Origin: Streptomyces sp. WM4235
GTDB taxonomy: Bacteria > Actinomycetota > Actinomycetes > Streptomycetales > Streptomycetaceae
DNA: 64,000 bases
NCBI RefSeq assembly: GCF_001279725.1
Contig: NZ_LGDE01000436.1
Span: 62,001-126,000, forward strand
Reading direction: 5' to 3'
Position numbers and translations under genes: made by a program. The notes under the pieces are model-generated. The model did not search any database and was not told the DNA's origin. It was given only the letters and a program-made list of their open reading frames with translations. Shown here one piece after another: positions 25,447 through 35,034 of this stretch (position 1 is its first letter; each line of letters opens with the position of its first letter).

Positions 25447-25890
25447 CTACTGCGCGACCTGGGTGATCTCGAACGGCACCGGCTGCTGGGCAGCGTGGGG
25501 GTGCTGGTCGCCCGAGTAGACCTTCAGCTTCGAGAGCATCTGACGGCCCAGGGTGTTCTTGGGGAGCATGCCCTTGATGGCCTTCTCGACGGCCTTCTCC
25601 GGGTTGTTCGCCAGGAGGTCGTCGTAGCGCACCGAGCGGAGACCGCCCGGGAAGCCCGAGTGGCGGTACGCCATCTTCTGGGTCGCCTTGTTGCCGGACA
25701 GGTGAACCTTGTCGGCGTTGACGATGATGACGAAGTCGCCCATGTCCATGTGGGGGGCGTAGGTCGGCTTGTGCTTACCCCGCAGGAGGGCAGCGGCCTG
25801 GGTCGCCAGACGGCCGAGGACAACGTCCTGGGCGTCGATGACGAGCCACTGGCGCGAGATGTCGCCGGGCTTGGGGCTGAACGTACGCAC
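25447..25890 (-). CDS. rplM: 50S ribosomal protein L13
   Basis: A 147-residue protein, early 23S rRNA binder. [28 protein letters not shown] and [11 protein letters not shown] are characteristic. GTG start. First gene of the rplM-rpsI operon. A leader of more than 100 nt upstream (25891-26000) has no clear promoter that I can assign. Confidence 0.98.
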   Translation of the reverse strand: MRTFSPKPGDISRQWLVIDAQDVVLGRLATQAAALLRGKHKPTYAPHMDMGDFVIIVNADKVHLSGNKATQKMAYRHSGFPGGLRSVRYDDLLANNPEKAVEKAIKGMLPKNTLGRQMLSKLKVYSGDQHPHAAQQPVPFEITQVAQ

Positions 25891-26123
25891 GCGTATGCCT
25901 TCGCTTCTTCAGTGGTGGTATCCCAAGGGCGCAAGCCCCACGGGAAGGTCCTGACAGGGTCACCACGGACGATCACGACAGCCCTCGTTCACAACGGGGA
26001 CGCAACCCGTGTGCGAACTGCTGGTCATCGGTCCGGTGGACCGGCGCAAGGCCCTTTCACGTGAGAATGAGCAAGCCAATACGCAGAACAAACCAGCAGG
26101 GTACCCAAGCAGACCCGTACGGG

Positions 26124-27422
26124 TCAAAACGCGGTCCGCGATGCCGACTCTCTCGACTTCGCGGCGCACTCCGGTTCGGTCCTGGGTGGGGACCCCGCAG
26201 TTGTTACCGGGTCCAGAGTAACCCGACCGGAGCGCGGTCCACGACGCGCGAGCACGATCGCGAGCCCGCACAGCGTCGCGCAGTCGCGGAACGCACGCCT
26301 CTTGCGGGCCAGCTCGGTGGGCCACGGAACCCCCGCCAACTGCGGCACCAGCGCCGCCCAGAACCAGGGCGAGCGCGGCGTCGAACCGGCCCGGACCCCC
26401 GACACCAGCAGCAGCGGAAGCACCACCAGGAGGTAGTGGTCGAAGGAGGGCCGCGACACCAGGAATGCGGCGAGCATCACCATGCAGGCCGTCTCGACCA
26501 GCCTCAGTTCCCCGTCGTCGACGTCGTCGGTACGCCGCCAGCGGACCCAGGCCGCCCACAGGCCGCCCGCCGCCCCCGCGGACGCCACCAGCACCGCGAA
26601 CACCCCCGGCACCCCCAGCCGCGGCAGCACCGCGATCGGGGAGGCGTCCCACGGCAGGGCGTACTCGTCCTGTCCCTGGAGCAGGAACGGCAGCGTCTTG
26701 GTGAAGAACAGCGTCGGACTCGGCATCATCAGCGCCCCCAGCAGCGACAACGCCACCGGCGTCAGCACCGCCGCGGCCAGCCCCCGCCACTGCCGGGCCA
26801 GCAGGAACAGCACGCCGATCGGCACCAGCATCGGCTTGCAGGCGATGGCCAGGCCCACCACCAGCCCGGCCGCCGCCCACGAACGCCGGTGCGCCAGCAG
26901 CAGCGCCACCGGCAGGGCGGCCGCCGAGATCGCCGTCCAGTTCCCGATCAGGACCAGGTTCAGGTACGGCTTGTAGGCCAGGGCGAAGAGCCCGAAGCCG
27001 CCGATCGCGAACCGCGAGGTCACCGGTACCGCGAACAGCCGCAGCGCGGCCCACCACCCGACGCCGATCAGTCCCGACATCCCCAGGGGCAGCAGCCAGC
27101 GCAGCGCCCACGTCGGCAGCAGCGCCTCCGGCACCGCCATGAGGACCGCGCTCGGCAGGTACAGGAACCGCTTGTCCTCGTACGGGGACACACCGTTCAG
27201 GAGCGCGTCCGCGGCCTTGACCACGAAGGCGTTGTCGGAGCCCCAGTTCTCCCGCAGGCTCGTCGAGACCGCGATCGTCAGCACGATCGCGAGGGAGACC
27301 GCCCACAGGGACCGCGGCGCCGGCCGGAGCAGCCAGGCGAGCCGCCCGCCCCCGGGCGCGGGCGCCCCCGCGCCACGTCGGGAATCCCGCCTCACGAGCC
27401 AGATGCCAGGCCGCAGCCGCAC
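26124..27422 (-). CDS. GT87 (DUF2029) family polytopic glycosyltransferase
   Basis: A 432-residue membrane protein with about ten hydrophobic helices, of the polyprenol-phosphate-sugar-dependent GT-C type. NGVSPYEDKRFLYLPS near the N-terminus, with the acidic loop after helix 1 (ENWGSDNAFV), and the FSNW-like LIGNWTAIS segment fit GT87 members, a family that includes mannosyl- and arabinosyltransferases of envelope glycolipids. The precise sugar and acceptor are unknown. GTG at 27422 follows a GGGGGAG site; the longer reading frame upstream crosses a tandem repeat and the ABC-F stop, so is not used. Confidence 0.85.
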   Translation of the reverse strand: MRLRPGIWLVRRDSRRGAGAPAPGGGRLAWLLRPAPRSLWAVSLAIVLTIAVSTSLRENWGSDNAFVVKAADALLNGVSPYEDKRFLYLPSAVLMAVPEALLPTWALRWLLPLGMSGLIGVGWWAALRLFAVPVTSRFAIGGFGLFALAYKPYLNLVLIGNWTAISAAALPVALLLAHRRSWAAAGLVVGLAIACKPMLVPIGVLFLLARQWRGLAAAVLTPVALSLLGALMMPSPTLFFTKTLPFLLQGQDEYALPWDASPIAVLPRLGVPGVFAVLVASAGAAGGLWAAWVRWRRTDDVDDGELRLVETACMVMLAAFLVSRPSFDHYLLVVLPLLLVSGVRAGSTPRSPWFWAALVPQLAGVPWPTELARKRRAFRDCATLCGLAIVLARRGPRSGRVTLDPVTTAGSPPRTEPECAAKSRESASRTAF

Positions 27423-27465
27423 GCCGTCTCCCCCTCGAAATCCGCGCCGGGGTGGTCCGCCCCGA

Positions 27466-27528
27466 CGCTTCCGCTCGACCCGCCTCAGCGCTTCCGCTCG
27501 ACCCGCCTCAGCGCTTCCGCTCGACCCG
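27466..27528. repeat. 23-bp tandem repeat over the ABC-F stop codon
   Basis: Two full copies (27466-27488, 27489-27511) of a unit beginning CGCTTCCGCTCGACCCG, and a 17-bp third copy (27512-27528). The minus-strand reading gives the RVERKR C-terminus of the ABC-F protein; the extra copies lie beyond its stop (27508-27510). Confidence 0.92.
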
Positions 27529-29127
27529 TCGCTCGTCCCACACGGGCTCCTGAGTCTCCCGCACGACACCGTCCGAACCGAAGACCAGATAACGGTCAAA
27601 TGTGCGCGCGAACCAGCGGTCGTGCGTGACGCACAACACAGTGCCGTCGTACGACTCCAGGCCGTCCTGGAGGGCCTCCGCCGACTCCAGGTCGAGGTTG
27701 TCCGTCGGCTCGTCCAGCAGCAGCGCCGTGGTGCCGGCCAGTTCGAGCAGCAGGATCTGGAAGCGCGCCTGCTGCCCGCCCGAGAGCTTCTCGAAGGGCT
27801 GGTCGGCCTGACGCTCCAGCTCGTAGCGGCGCAGGGCGCCCATCGCCGCGCCGAGCGGCTTCGCCGCCTCCGTCCACAGGATGTCGACGAGGGTCCGCCC
27901 GAAGAGCTCGGGGTGCGCGTGGGTCTGCGCGAAGTGGCCCGGCAGCACCCGCGCGCCCAGCTTCCAGGTGCCCGTGTGCTTGACGTCCTCGCCCGCGAGG
28001 AGCCGCAGGAAGTGCGACTTCCCGGAACCGTTCGAGCCGAGCACCGCGACCCGCTCGCCGTAGAACACCTCCAGCGAGAAGGGCTTCATCAGCCCCGTGA
28101 GCTCCAGGTTCTCCACGGTCAGCGCGCGCACGCCCGTACGCCCGCCCTTGAGCCGCATCCGGATGTCCTGTTCGCGCGGCGGCTCCGGCGGCGGACCGGC
28201 CTCCTCGAACTTCTGGAAGCGGGTCTGCATCGCCCGGTACCGCGAGGCCATGTCGGGGCTGGAGGCCGCCTGGTTGCGCAGCCGCAGCACCAGGGCCCGC
28301 AGCCGGGCGTGCTCCTCGTCCCAGCGCCGCTTGAGCTCCTCGAAGCGCGCGAAGCGCTCCTTGCGGGCCTCGTGGTAGGTCCCGAAGCCCGCGCCGTGCA
28401 CCCACACGTCGCTGCCGGTCGGGCTCGCCTCCAGGCTGATGATCTTCTGGGCGGCCTGGGTGAGCAGTTCCCGGTCGTGGCTGACGAACAGCACCGTCTT
28501 GCGCGTGGCCTTCAGCTGCTCCTCCAGCCAGCGCTTGCCCGGGACGTCCAGGTAGTTGTCCGGCTCGTCGAGCAGCAGCACCTCGTCCGGCCCGCGCAGC
28601 AGCGCCTCCAGGACCAGCCGCTTCTGCTCACCGCCCGACAGCGTGCGCACCTCGCGGAACTGCGCGCTGTCGTAAGGGATCGCCAGCGCGGCCATGGTGC
28701 AGACGTCCCACAGGGTCTCCGCCTCGTAGCCCTGGACGTCGGCCCAGTCGCTGAGCGCCTGCGCGTACGCCATCTGCGCGGCCTCGTCGTCCACCGTGAG
28801 GATCAGCTGCTCGGCCCGGTCCACTGCCTTCGCGGCCTCCCGCAGCCGCGGCTGCGCCACCGATACCAGCAGGTCGCGCACGGTCGTCTCGTCGCGGACG
28901 GAGCCCACGAACTGCGACATCACGCCGAGCCCGCCGCTCACGGTGACCCCGCCGCCGTGCGGCTGGAGGTCCCCGGAGATCAGCTTCAGCAGCGTGGTCT
29001 TTCCGGCGCCGTTCGCCCCCACCAGGGACACCACCGAGCCCTCCCCCACACGGAAGGAGACGTCGGGGAGCAGGACCCGCCCGTCGGGAAGGTAGTACTC
29101 CAGGTGGTTGACTTCGAGATGTCCCAT
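27508..29127 (-). CDS. ABC-F family ATPase
   Basis: A 539-residue soluble twin-ABC protein. Walker A motifs are GANGAGKTT and GSNGSGKS; signature motifs LSGGEQKR and LSGGQQAR; Walker B LLLDEPDNYLD and LLLDEPTDNLD. There are no transmembrane segments. A charged inter-domain linker (ERFARFEELKRRWDEE region) is the P-site-tRNA-reaching arm of ABC-F proteins. The family acts on ribosomes as translation factors or antibiotic-protection proteins; the role of this member is not decided by sequence. ATG at 29127. Confidence 0.93.
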   Translation of the reverse strand: MGHLEVNHLEYYLPDGRVLLPDVSFRVGEGSVVSLVGANGAGKTTLLKLISGDLQPHGGGVTVSGGLGVMSQFVGSVRDETTVRDLLVSVAQPRLREAAKAVDRAEQLILTVDDEAAQMAYAQALSDWADVQGYEAETLWDVCTMAALAIPYDSAQFREVRTLSGGEQKRLVLEALLRGPDEVLLLDEPDNYLDVPGKRWLEEQLKATRKTVLFVSHDRELLTQAAQKIISLEASPTGSDVWVHGAGFGTYHEARKERFARFEELKRRWDEEHARLRALVLRLRNQAASSPDMASRYRAMQTRFQKFEEAGPPPEPPREQDIRMRLKGGRTGVRALTVENLELTGLMKPFSLEVFYGERVAVLGSNGSGKSHFLRLLAGEDVKHTGTWKLGARVLPGHFAQTHAHPELFGRTLVDILWTEAAKPLGAAMGALRRYELERQADQPFEKLSGGQQARFQILLLELAGTTALLLDEPTDNLDLESAEALQDGLESYDGTVLCVTHDRWFARTFDRYLVFGSDGVVRETQEPVWDERRVERKR

Positions 29128-29180
29128 GCCGGGCATTCTCCCGGCCGGCGCTCGTGCGCCCAAACCGGTTTGCTCCGGGG

Positions 29181-30032
29181 TCAGCAGCAGCCGGCCCCGG
29201 GAAGGGTGCGCAGGTTCCGCGCCTCCTTGCTGCGGGCGGCCAGCAGCTCGTCGGCCGGGTAGCCGACCTCCTCCAGGGTGAGCCCGTGCGGCTTCACCAC
29301 GTGCACCGAGGAATCCCGTACGGCGGCGGCCAGCACCGTGCCCGGCCAGTCGGTCGGCCGGTGGCCGTCGCCGACGTGCAGCAGGGCCCCCACCAGCGAG
29401 CGGACCATGTTGTGGCAGAAGGCGTCGGCCCGGACGGTCGCGGTGACGATCCCGTCCTCGCCGCGCTCCCAGGAGAGCTGCTGGAGCGTGCGGATGGTCG
29501 TGGCCCCCTCGCGCTTCTTGCAGTACGCGGCGAAGTCGTGCTCCCCGAGCAGCGGGACGGAGGCCTCGTTCATGGCGTCCACGTCCAACGGCCACTGGTG
29601 CCACAGCACGTGCCCGCGGCGCAGCGGGTCCACGCCGGCCTGGTGGTCGCCGACGCGGTAGGCGTACCGGCGCCAGATCGCCGAGAAGCGGGCGTTGAAG
29701 CCCTCGGGGGCCTCGGCGGCCCGCCACACCCGGACGTCGTGCGGCAGCCGCCCGGCGAGCCTGCGCAGCAGCTTGTCGTGGTGCTCGGCCCACACCTCCT
29801 CGGCCAGGTCGAACTGCGCGACCTGTCCGCGGGCGTGCACCCCGGCGTCCGTGCGCCCGGCCACGGTCAGCTCGACGGGCTCGGACAGCCGCATCACGGT
29901 CTTCAGGGCCGACTCCAGCTCGCCCTGCACGGTCCGCAGCACGCGCTGCTTCGCCCAGCCGGAGAAGTCCTTGCCGTCGTACGACAGGTCCAGCCGCACC
30001 CGGACATGCCCGGGCTCCACCTCGTCACTCAC
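29181..30032 (-). CDS. truA: tRNA pseudouridine(38-40) synthase TruA
   Basis: A 283-residue pseudouridine synthase modifying the anticodon stem-loop. Catalytic Asp62 is in [15 protein letters not shown], and the later [17 protein letters not shown] is typical of TruA. GTG at 30032, with AGAGGAT about 11 nt upstream. It lies after rplQ, as in many actinobacteria, but a strong terminator separates them. Confidence 0.95.
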   Translation of the reverse strand: MSDEVEPGHVRVRLDLSYDGKDFSGWAKQRVLRTVQGELESALKTVMRLSEPVELTVAGRTDAGVHARGQVAQFDLAEEVWAEHHDKLLRRLAGRLPHDVRVWRAAEAPEGFNARFSAIWRRYAYRVGDHQAGVDPLRRGHVLWHQWPLDVDAMNEASVPLLGEHDFAAYCKKREGATTIRTLQQLSWERGEDGIVTATVRADAFCHNMVRSLVGALLHVGDGHRPTDWPGTVLAAAVRDSSVHVVKPHGLTLEEVGYPADELLAARSKEARNLRTLPGAGCC

Positions 30033-30075
30033 GTGAGCGATCCTCTCAGAAACACGGAAACCACCGGACAACGCA

Positions 30076-30110
30076 GAACGGGCCCGCCCCGGAAGGGGGC
30101 GGGCCCGTTC
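30076..30110 (-). terminator. Terminator after rplQ
   Basis: GAACGGGCCCGCCCC and its complement GGGGGCGGGCCCGTTC form a stem of about 15 bp with a GGAA-type loop, between rplQ and truA. It ends the alpha-operon transcript. Confidence 0.85.
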
Positions 30111-30142
30111 AGAGCCGTTCAAGCAAGCGAGATCCCGGAGGA

Positions 30143-30607
30143 TCAGGCCTCCTTGGTCTCCTCGGCGGCCGGGGCCTCGGCGGCCTCGGCTTCCTTCACG
30201 GCGCGCTTGGTGGCGGCCTCGGCCTCACCGGTGGCCTGCTGGGCGACCGTCAGGGCCTCGACCAGCTCGATGACCGCCATCGGGGCGTTGTCGCCACGAC
30301 GGTTGCCGACCTTGGTGATGCGCGTGTAACCACCGGGGCGGTTCTCGTAGCGCGGGGCGATCTCGGTGAACAGCGTGTGCACGATGCTCTTGTCCGTGAT
30401 CGTCTGCAGCACCAGGCGACGGTTGTGGATGTCGCCCTTCTTGGCCTTGGTGACCAGACGCTCGGCGTAGGGACGCAGGCGACGGGCCTTGGCCTCGGTG
30501 GTGGTGATGCGGCCGTGCTCGAAGAGCGCCTTCGCGAGGTTCGCGAGGAGGTGCTTCTCGTGCGCGGCGCTGCCGCCCAGACGGGCACCCTTTGCGGGAC
30601 GCGGCAT
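30143..30607 (-). CDS. rplQ: 50S ribosomal protein L17
   Basis: A 154-residue L17. Core segment [27 protein letters not shown] region and [21 protein letters not shown] are diagnostic. It has the actinobacterial acidic Ala/Glu C-terminal extension. Last gene of the alpha operon, 98 nt after rpoA. Confidence 0.98.
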   Translation of the reverse strand: MPRPAKGARLGGSAAHEKHLLANLAKALFEHGRITTTEAKARRLRPYAERLVTKAKKGDIHNRRLVLQTITDKSIVHTLFTEIAPRYENRPGGYTRITKVGNRRGDNAPMAVIELVEALTVAQQATGEAEAATKRAVKEAEAAEAPAAEETKEA

Positions 30608-30660
30608 GGTGATACTCCTTCATATCTGCACCGGCCGTGTCAGGTACCGGTGTCAGTTCC

Positions 30661-30680
30661 CCCGGGGCGGACGCCCCGGG
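30661..30680. other. Hairpin in the rpoA-rplQ gap
   Basis: CCCGGGGC-ggac-GCCCCGGG, a perfect 8-bp stem without a T-run between rpoA and rplQ. Possible mRNA processing or partial-termination site. Confidence 0.5.
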
Positions 30681-30705
30681 AAAGTCTCTTGCTGCGAGCC
30701 GAGGC

Positions 30706-31728
30706 TCAGTACTGCTCGGTCTCGACGAAACCGGCGTCCGCGTCGTCGTCGGCGCCGAAGGCGTCGGCGGCGGCGGTCGGGTCGAATCCGGGCGGGCTGT
30801 CCTTGAGGGCCAGGCCCATGCCGGCGAGCTTCGCCTTGACCTCGTCGATCGACTTCGCACCGAAGTTGCGGATGTCGAGCAGGTCGGCCTCGGAGCGGGC
30901 GACGAGCTCACCCACGGAGTGGATGCCCTCGCGCTTGAGGCAGTTGTAGGAGCGGACCGTGAGCTCCAGCTCCTCGATCGGCAGCGCCAGATCGGCGGCC
31001 AGGGCCGCGTCCGTCGGCGAGGGGCCCATGTCGATGCCCTCGGCGTCGATGTTGAGCTCGCGGGCCAGGCCGAACAGCTCGACCAGGGTCTTGCCGGCGG
31101 ACGCCATGGCGTCACGCGGGCGCATGGCCTGCTTGGTCTCGACGTCGACGATCAGCTTGTCGAAGTCGGTGCGCTGCTCGACTCGGGTCGCCTCGACCTT
31201 GTAGGTGACCTTGAGGACCGGGCTGTAGATGGAGTCGATCGGGATGCGACCGATCTCCTGGCCCAGCTGCTTGTTCTGGACGGCGGAGACGTAGCCGCGA
31301 CCGCGCTCGACGGTCAGCTCCATCTCCAGCTTGCCCTTGCCGTTGAGCGTGGCGAGGACGAGGTCCGGGTTGTGCACCTCGACACCGGCCGGGGGCGCGA
31401 TGTCGGCAGCGGTGACCAGGCCGGGACCCTGCTTGCGCAGGTACATCACGACCGGCTCGTCGTGCTCCGAGGAGACGACCAGCTGCTTGATGTTGAGGAT
31501 GATGTCGGTGACGTCTTCCTTGACGCCCGGCACGGTGGTGAACTCGTGCAGGACGCCGTCCACGCGGATGCTGGTGACAGCGGCACCCGGGATGGAGGAC
31601 AGGAGCGTACGGCGCAGGGAGTTGCCGAGGGTGTAGCCGAAGCCCGGCTCCAGCGGCTCGATCACGAACCGCGAGCGGTACTCGTCGACGACCTCTTCGG
31701 TCAGCGAAGGACGCTGAGCGATAAGCAT
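30706..31728 (-). CDS. rpoA: RNA polymerase alpha subunit
   Basis: A 340-residue subunit. N-terminal dimerisation domain includes [31 protein letters not shown]-terminal domain has the DNA-UP-element and activator surface ([34 protein letters not shown]). It nucleates assembly of the core enzyme with beta and beta-prime encoded at the right end of the window. ATG start. Confidence 0.99.
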   Translation of the reverse strand: MLIAQRPSLTEEVVDEYRSRFVIEPLEPGFGYTLGNSLRRTLLSSIPGAAVTSIRVDGVLHEFTTVPGVKEDVTDIILNIKQLVVSSEHDEPVVMYLRKQGPGLVTAADIAPPAGVEVHNPDLVLATLNGKGKLEMELTVERGRGYVSAVQNKQLGQEIGRIPIDSIYSPVLKVTYKVEATRVEQRTDFDKLIVDVETKQAMRPRDAMASAGKTLVELFGLARELNIDAEGIDMGPSPTDAALAADLALPIEELELTVRSYNCLKREGIHSVGELVARSEADLLDIRNFGAKSIDEVKAKLAGMGLALKDSPPGFDPTAAADAFGADDDADAGFVETEQY

Positions 31729-31795
31729 GTGTGTTCCTTCAGTCGTGGACGCCCACTATTTGACGTCCGACGGGCACTACATACAGCAAGGGTAC

Positions 31796-31831
31796 GGGCG
31801 GCACGTCCCCCGCGAGGGGTTCGTACCGCCC
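31796..31831 (-). other. Strong hairpin between rpsK and rpoA
   Basis: GGGCGGCACG (31796-31805) pairs with CGTACCGCCC (31822-31831) with one wobble, and an inner TCCCC/GGGG helix extends it. It is in the 137-nt gap upstream of rpoA and could modulate readthrough or rpoA translation. Confidence 0.6.
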
Positions 31832-31865
31832 GGACACTCAAAGACGCACAGGTGCGTCCGTCGCG

Positions 31866-32270
31866 TCAGACGCGGCGGCGCTTCGGCGGGCGGCAGCCGT
31901 TGTGCGGGGTGGGGGTGACGTCCTGGATCGAGCCGACCTCGAGGCCGGTGGCCTGGAGGGAGCGGATCGCGGTCTCGCGGCCGGAGCCCGGACCCTTGAC
32001 GAAGACGTCAACCTTGCGCATGCCGTGCTCCTGCGCGCGGCGGGCGGCCGACTCGGCGGCCATCTGCGCGGCGAAGGGGGTGGACTTGCGCGAGCCCTTG
32101 AAGCCGACGTGGCCGGCGGAGGCCCAGGAGATCACGTTGCCCGAGGGGTCCGTGATCGAGACGATGGTGTTGTTGAACGTGCTCTTGATGTGGGCGTGCC
32201 CATGAGCGATGTTCTTCTTTTCCTTGCGGCGCACCTTCTTGGCAGCGCCCTGACGTCCCTTGGGGGGCAT
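31866..32270 (-). CDS. rpsK: 30S ribosomal protein S11
   Basis: A 134-residue S11 of the platform. [38 protein letters not shown] region and the C-terminal [18 protein letters not shown] signature. Between rpsM and rpoA in the alpha operon. Confidence 0.99.
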   Translation of the reverse strand: MPPKGRQGAAKKVRRKEKKNIAHGHAHIKSTFNNTIVSITDPSGNVISWASAGHVGFKGSRKSTPFAAQMAAESAARRAQEHGMRKVDVFVKGPGSGRETAIRSLQATGLEVGSIQDVTPTPHNGCRPPKRRRV

Positions 32271-32324
32271 CTAAATCTCCTACGGGAGGTGGTCGGTCCT
32301 ACAGCGCAAGACCGCTGAACAGGA

Positions 32325-32705
32325 CTACTTCTTGCCCGGCTTCTTCTTACCGGCGATCGCGCGACGCGGACCCTTGCGGGTACGAGCGTTCGTGCTGGTG
32401 CGCTGACCGTGCACCGGGAGGCCACGACGGTGGCGAACACCCTGGTAGCACTGGATCTCGACCTTGCGGCGGATGTCGGCCTGGATCTCGCGGCGGAGGT
32501 CACCCTCGGTGCGGAGGTTGGCGTCCACGTACTCGCGGATCTTGACCAGGTCCTCTTCGGCCAGGTCACGAACGCGGGTGTCGGGGTTCACACCGGTGGC
32601 CGCAAGGATTTCCTTGGACCGGGTGCGACCGACACCGAAGACGTAGGTGAGTGCGATCTCCACGCGCTTTTCGCGCGGGATGTCAACACCGGAAACGCGT
32701 GCCAT
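32325..32705 (-). CDS. rpsM: 30S ribosomal protein S13
   Basis: A 126-residue S13 of the 30S head. [21 protein letters not shown], the helix-two-turn-helix segment, and the basic tail [17 protein letters not shown], which contacts P-site tRNA, are present. Separated from rpmJ by 200 nt, a larger gap than usual in this operon. Confidence 0.99.
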   Translation of the reverse strand: MARVSGVDIPREKRVEIALTYVFGVGRTRSKEILAATGVNPDTRVRDLAEEDLVKIREYVDANLRTEGDLRREIQADIRRKVEIQCYQGVRHRRGLPVHGQRTSTNARTRKGPRRAIAGKKKPGKK

Positions 32706-32905
32706 TCAATGGCTCCTGTGTGTTCGGGGGTCTTCAGCAGAATCGACCCCGACCGCCGACCACACCTGATGGGTGGTGGTACGTCCGGGTCCCCGGCCCC
32801 CGCCGGAGGTGCCGCCGGCCCTGGTCAGGGCTGGGCGGATTCTGCGTTATGTACGTTTTCTTACGTCGCGCGAAGAACTGCGGAGTGCAGGTCGGTCGGC
32901 GTGCG
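32706..32905 (-). other. 200-nt rpmJ-rpsM gap
   Basis: No gene. It contains GC-rich inverted segments around 32790-32820 and an AT-richer stretch near 32845-32880. On the minus strand a TACATA hexamer there might be a -10 box, but no good -35 accompanies it. An internal promoter or leader is possible. Confidence 0.35.
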
Positions 32906-33019
32906 TCAGCCCTGGCGCTGCTTGTGGCGCAGGTTGTCGCAGATGACCATGACCCGACCGTGACGGCGGATCACCTTGCACTTGTCGCAGATCTTCTTGA
33001 CGCTCGGCTTGACCTTCAT
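32906..33019 (-). CDS. rpmJ: 50S ribosomal protein L36 (zinc-binding C+ form)
   Basis: A 37-residue protein, [19 protein letters not shown] at the N-terminus and HKQRQG at the C-terminus. Zinc ligands C11, C14, C27 and H32 are all present, so this is the zinc-containing paralogue rather than the zinc-free, Zur-controlled form. It lies 73 nt after infA and begins the alpha-operon block. Confidence 0.98.
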   Translation of the reverse strand: MKVKPSVKKICDKCKVIRRHGRVMVICDNLRHKQRQG

Positions 33020-33092
33020 TGGGTGAGGTTCTCCGGGTCAGTGCCACCACCCGCGCCGGGACAAGACGCCCAGACGGGAGTGAAGACAAGAT

Positions 33093-33314
33093 CTACTTGT
33101 ATCGGTAGACGATCCGGCCACGCGTCAGGTCGTACGGAGAGAGCTCCACGACAACCCGGTCATCAGGGAGGATGCGGATGTAGTGCATGCGCATCTTGCC
33201 ACTGATGTGCGCGAGGACTTTGTGACCGTTCTGGAGTTCCACCTTGAACATCGCGTTCGGGAGGGACTCGATCACGGTGCCCTCGATTTCGATGGCACCT
33301 TGCTTCTTGGCCAC
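33093..33314 (-). CDS. infA: Translation initiation factor IF-1
   Basis: A 73-residue OB-fold protein binding the 30S A site. [16 protein letters not shown] and [20 protein letters not shown] match the family along the full length. It precedes rpmJ; the 143-nt gap to map holds possible promoters. Confidence 0.99.
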   Translation of the reverse strand: MAKKQGAIEIEGTVIESLPNAMFKVELQNGHKVLAHISGKMRMHYIRILPDDRVVVELSPYDLTRGRIVYRYK

Positions 33315-33397
33315 GCTTCGCCTTTCGAATCGGCTACCTTGATCGGCGCCGTGCCTCGCCCATGCAGGGCATGGGGATGCACGAGAGCCGACGCATC

Positions 33398-33452
33398 AGT
33401 CTACGTCAGGGCATCCGGAAAGACGAATCCGGAAAGTTTGCCCCACATTGTA
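33398..33452 (-). promoter_or_regulatory. Possible infA promoter region
   Basis: On the minus strand TACAAT (33447-33452) and TAGACT (33398-33403) are good -10 hexamers in an AT-richer stretch between map and infA. Neither has a convincing TTGAC-type -35. A TTTCCGGAT direct repeat lies between them. Suggests infA-rpmJ can be transcribed separately from map. Confidence 0.35.
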
Positions 33453-33457
33453 GATCA

Positions 33458-34294
33458 TTAACCGAGGGGGTCCGGGGCCGTGGTGACCCCGTACTCCGCC
33501 AGTTTCGCCTTGCCGCAGTCGGGGCTGGTCAGCACGATCGGACCCGCCTCGGTCAGGGCGATGGAGTGTTCCCAGTGGGAGGACCAGGTGCCGTCGGTCG
33601 TGATGACCGTCCAGTCGTCCGCCAGCACCTCCGTCTGGGGGGTGCCCAGGGAGACCATCGGCTCGATCGCCAGGCAGACGCCCGGGACGAGCTTGATCCC
33701 CTTGCCCCGCTTGCGCGAGACGTAGTTCAGCAGGTGGGGGTCCATGTGCATCTCGGACCCGATGCCGTGGCCGCCGTAGTCCTCGATGATCCCGTACTTG
33801 CCGGTAGCGGGACGCGGCTGGCGGCGGATGTAGCCCTCGATCGCCTTCGAGATGTCCACGAGGCGGTTGCCGAGCTTCATGGCGGCGATGCCGGCCCACA
33901 TGGACTCCTCGGTCACCCGGGAGAGCTCCAGGAGCTCAGGCGCGTGCCCAGTGCCCACGAAAGCGGTGTACGCGGCGTCGCCGTGCCAGCCGTCGACGAT
34001 GGCGCCCGCGTCGATCGAGATCACGTCGCCGTCCTTGAGGACGGTCTTGTCGTCCGGGATGCCGTGGACGACGACCTCGTTGACCGACGTGCAGATCGTC
34101 GCCGGGAATCCGCCGTAGCCGAGGAAGTTCGACTTCGCGCCGGCGTCCGCGATGACCTTGCGGGCCACCATGTCCAGATCCCGCGTCGTGGCGCCCGGCA
34201 CGGCCGCCTCACGGGTCGCCGCGTGGATGGCCGCGACCACCAGCCCGGCCTCCCGCATCTTGGCGATCTGCTCGGGCGTCTTGAGCTGCACCAT
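33458..34294 (-). CDS. map: Methionine aminopeptidase, type I
   Basis: A 278-residue metallopeptidase removing N-terminal Met. Metal ligands are in SIDAGAIVDGWHGDAAYT (two Asp), GGHGIGSEMH (His), LAIEPMVSLG (Glu) and WEHSIALTE (Glu). ATG at 34294 after GGAAGG; a GTG five codons upstream would overlap that site. Follows adk after a strong hairpin. Confidence 0.97.
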   Translation of the reverse strand: MVQLKTPEQIAKMREAGLVVAAIHAATREAAVPGATTRDLDMVARKVIADAGAKSNFLGYGGFPATICTSVNEVVVHGIPDDKTVLKDGDVISIDAGAIVDGWHGDAAYTAFVGTGHAPELLELSRVTEESMWAGIAAMKLGNRLVDISKAIEGYIRRQPRPATGKYGIIEDYGGHGIGSEMHMDPHLLNYVSRKRGKGIKLVPGVCLAIEPMVSLGTPQTEVLADDWTVITTDGTWSSHWEHSIALTEAGPIVLTSPDCGKAKLAEYGVTTAPDPLG

Positions 34295-34333
34295 GGACGT
34301 GCCTTCCACCTTCTGAATCGGGACTTCTCAACA

Positions 34334-34370
34334 GTACGGCCGCGGCGCCCTGAGGACACCGCGGCCGTAC
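34334..34370 (-). terminator. Perfect 12-bp hairpin between adk and map
   Basis: GTACGGCCGCGG (34334-34345) and CCGCGGCCGTAC (34359-34370) with a 13-nt loop. No T-run. Possible attenuator between adk and map. Confidence 0.6.
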
Positions 34371-34386
34371 CTGCACAGCATGGGTA

Positions 34387-35034
34387 CTACTTCTTCAGGG
34401 CTTCCATCGCGCGCTTCGTGACGTCCGCTACCTCACCGAGGGCCGGGATGGTCACCAGCAGGCCCTGGGCCTTGTAGTAGTCGATGATCGGCTCGGTCTG
34501 CGTGTGGTAGACCTCCAGCCGGTTGCGGACCGTGGCCTCCGAGTCGTCACCGCGCTGGTACAGCTCGCCGCCACAGGTGTCGCACACGCCCTCGGCCTTG
34601 GCCGGGGCGTAGGTCACGTGGAAGACGTGCGCGGAGTCGTTGCGGCAGATCCGACGACCGGCGATGCGCTTGACGACCTCGTCCTCCTCGACCTCCAGGT
34701 CGAGGACGGCGTCCAGCTTCATGCCGGCGGTCCGGAGCATCTCGTCCAGGGCGACGGCCTGCGACACGTTCCGCGGGAAACCGTCGAGCAGGAAGCCGTT
34801 CGCGGCGTCCGCCTGCTCCATCCGGTCCTTCGCCATGCCGATGGTGATCTCGTCGGGGACGAGGTCACCGGCGTCCATGAACGCCTTGGCGCGCCGGCCG
34901 AGCTCCGTGTTCTGGCTGATGTTGGCGCGGAACAGGTCGCCCGTGGAGATGTGCGGGATCGACAGGTTCTTGGCAAGGAACGCGGCCTGCGTTCCCTTGC
35001 CCGCACCGGGGGGTCCGACGAGGACGATTCGCAT
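34387..35034 (-). CDS. adk: Adenylate kinase
   Basis: A 215-residue kinase (ATP + AMP to 2 ADP). P-loop GPPGAGKGTQA, AMP site STGDLFR, DGFPRN, and a long LID with Cys residues (ICRND and CDTCGGELYQRGDD) of the metal-stabilised type. ATG overlaps the secY stop by 1 nt (TGATG), so it is translationally coupled to secY. Confidence 0.98.
   Translation of the reverse strand: MRIVLVGPPGAGKGTQAAFLAKNLSIPHISTGDLFRANISQNTELGRRAKAFMDAGDLVPDEITIGMAKDRMEQADAANGFLLDGFPRNVSQAVALDEMLRTAGMKLDAVLDLEVEEDEVVKRIAGRRICRNDSAHVFHVTYAPAKAEGVCDTCGGELYQRGDDSEATVRNRLEVYHTQTEPIIDYYKAQGLLVTIPALGEVADVTKRAMEALKK

Noticed and set aside
26009..26221. A 70-codon frame in the rplM upstream region
   Set aside because: No ribosome-binding site, non-coding composition and partial overlap with the GT87 gene's 3' end.
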